This document shows positions 55,333 to 55,368 of a stretch of DNA of 55,368 bases, piece by piece (the first letter of the stretch is position 1; every line of letters starts with the position of its first letter). The stretch is from a virus. A model generated the notes under the pieces. That model ran no database searches and was not told the origin of the DNA. It saw only the letters and a list, made by a program, of their open reading frames with translations. The translations under genes were made by a program, and so were the position numbers. The stretch covers positions 1 through 55,368 of the IMG/VR virus record IMGVR_UViG_3300049489_000171; one strand, written 5' to 3'.

Positions 55333-55368
55333 ATGCTTTTGGCGCACTTGACCGACGACGACCTGAAC
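55333..55368 (+). CDS. Small helical protein, 5' part (continues at base 1)
   Basis: ATG 55333 has GGGAGGACCATC upstream and reads MLLAHLTDDDLN to the last base, ending on a codon boundary. The reading frame at base 1 continues it to the stop at 186. Confidence 0.7.
   Translation, partial: MLLAHLTDDDLN

Overview
The window looks like the complete genome of a podovirus-type tailed phage (Caudoviricetes) of a GC-rich bacterium, probably a proteobacterium. The head-tail connector, tubular tail proteins A and B, internal virion proteins and spikes are T7-like in type and order. No phage RNA polymerase, integrase or CI-type repressor was recognised. The gene cut off at the right end (55333) continues in frame into the gene cut off at the left end (stop at 184-186). 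The window is therefore probably a whole, circularly permuted or terminally redundant genome opened inside one small gene.

Layout. (a) 50.3-55.4 kb, + strand: small early genes of mostly unknown function, led by a sigma70-like promoter and separated by repeated hairpin/ribosome-site modules, ending at a strong terminator (55218-55246). (b) 1-18.3 kb, + strand: a sigma-like factor, an opposing Cro-like repressor, a run of small start/stop-overlapping genes, then the DNA metabolism block. That block holds a primase-helicase, a second sigma-region-2-like protein, DUF3310, an AT-hook protein, DUF2800, DUF2815, a PAPS-reductase-like protein, a C5 DNA methyltransferase, DNA polymerase A, a VRR-NUC nuclease and an SNF2-type helicase. 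(c) 18.35-49.0 kb, - strand: the late operon. In transcription order it carries terminase, connector, scaffold, capsid, a virion or surface modification trio, tail tube A/B, internal virion proteins, spikes, and lysis genes with spanins and an M15 endolysin. (d) 49.0-50.37 kb: a gene-free hub from which both arms diverge. It holds an attenuator-like terminator, a dyad over a -10 box, multiple palindromes, two triplets of 11-bp iterons, a DnaA box and an AT-rich stretch. This is very likely the replication origin and main switch. The two arms converge at about 18.34 kb.

The most unusual feature is nested coding. DNA polymerase carries an intein (15376-16281). At the place where an endonuclease domain normally sits, an intact homing-endonuclease gene is encoded in the +1 frame (15563-16213), while the intein frame stays open. 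Just upstream, the cytosine methyltransferase shares its DNA in the +1 frame with a roughly 300-residue companion protein, and with an HNH endonuclease that appears to have inserted as a 549-bp block (183 codons), so both host frames stay in register. All three nested genes have the same +1 phase. Caution is needed because stop-free shadow frames are common in this GC-rich genome. The assignments rest on recognisable protein motifs, not on frame length.

All functional calls come from reading translated motifs and gene order. No database search was possible.
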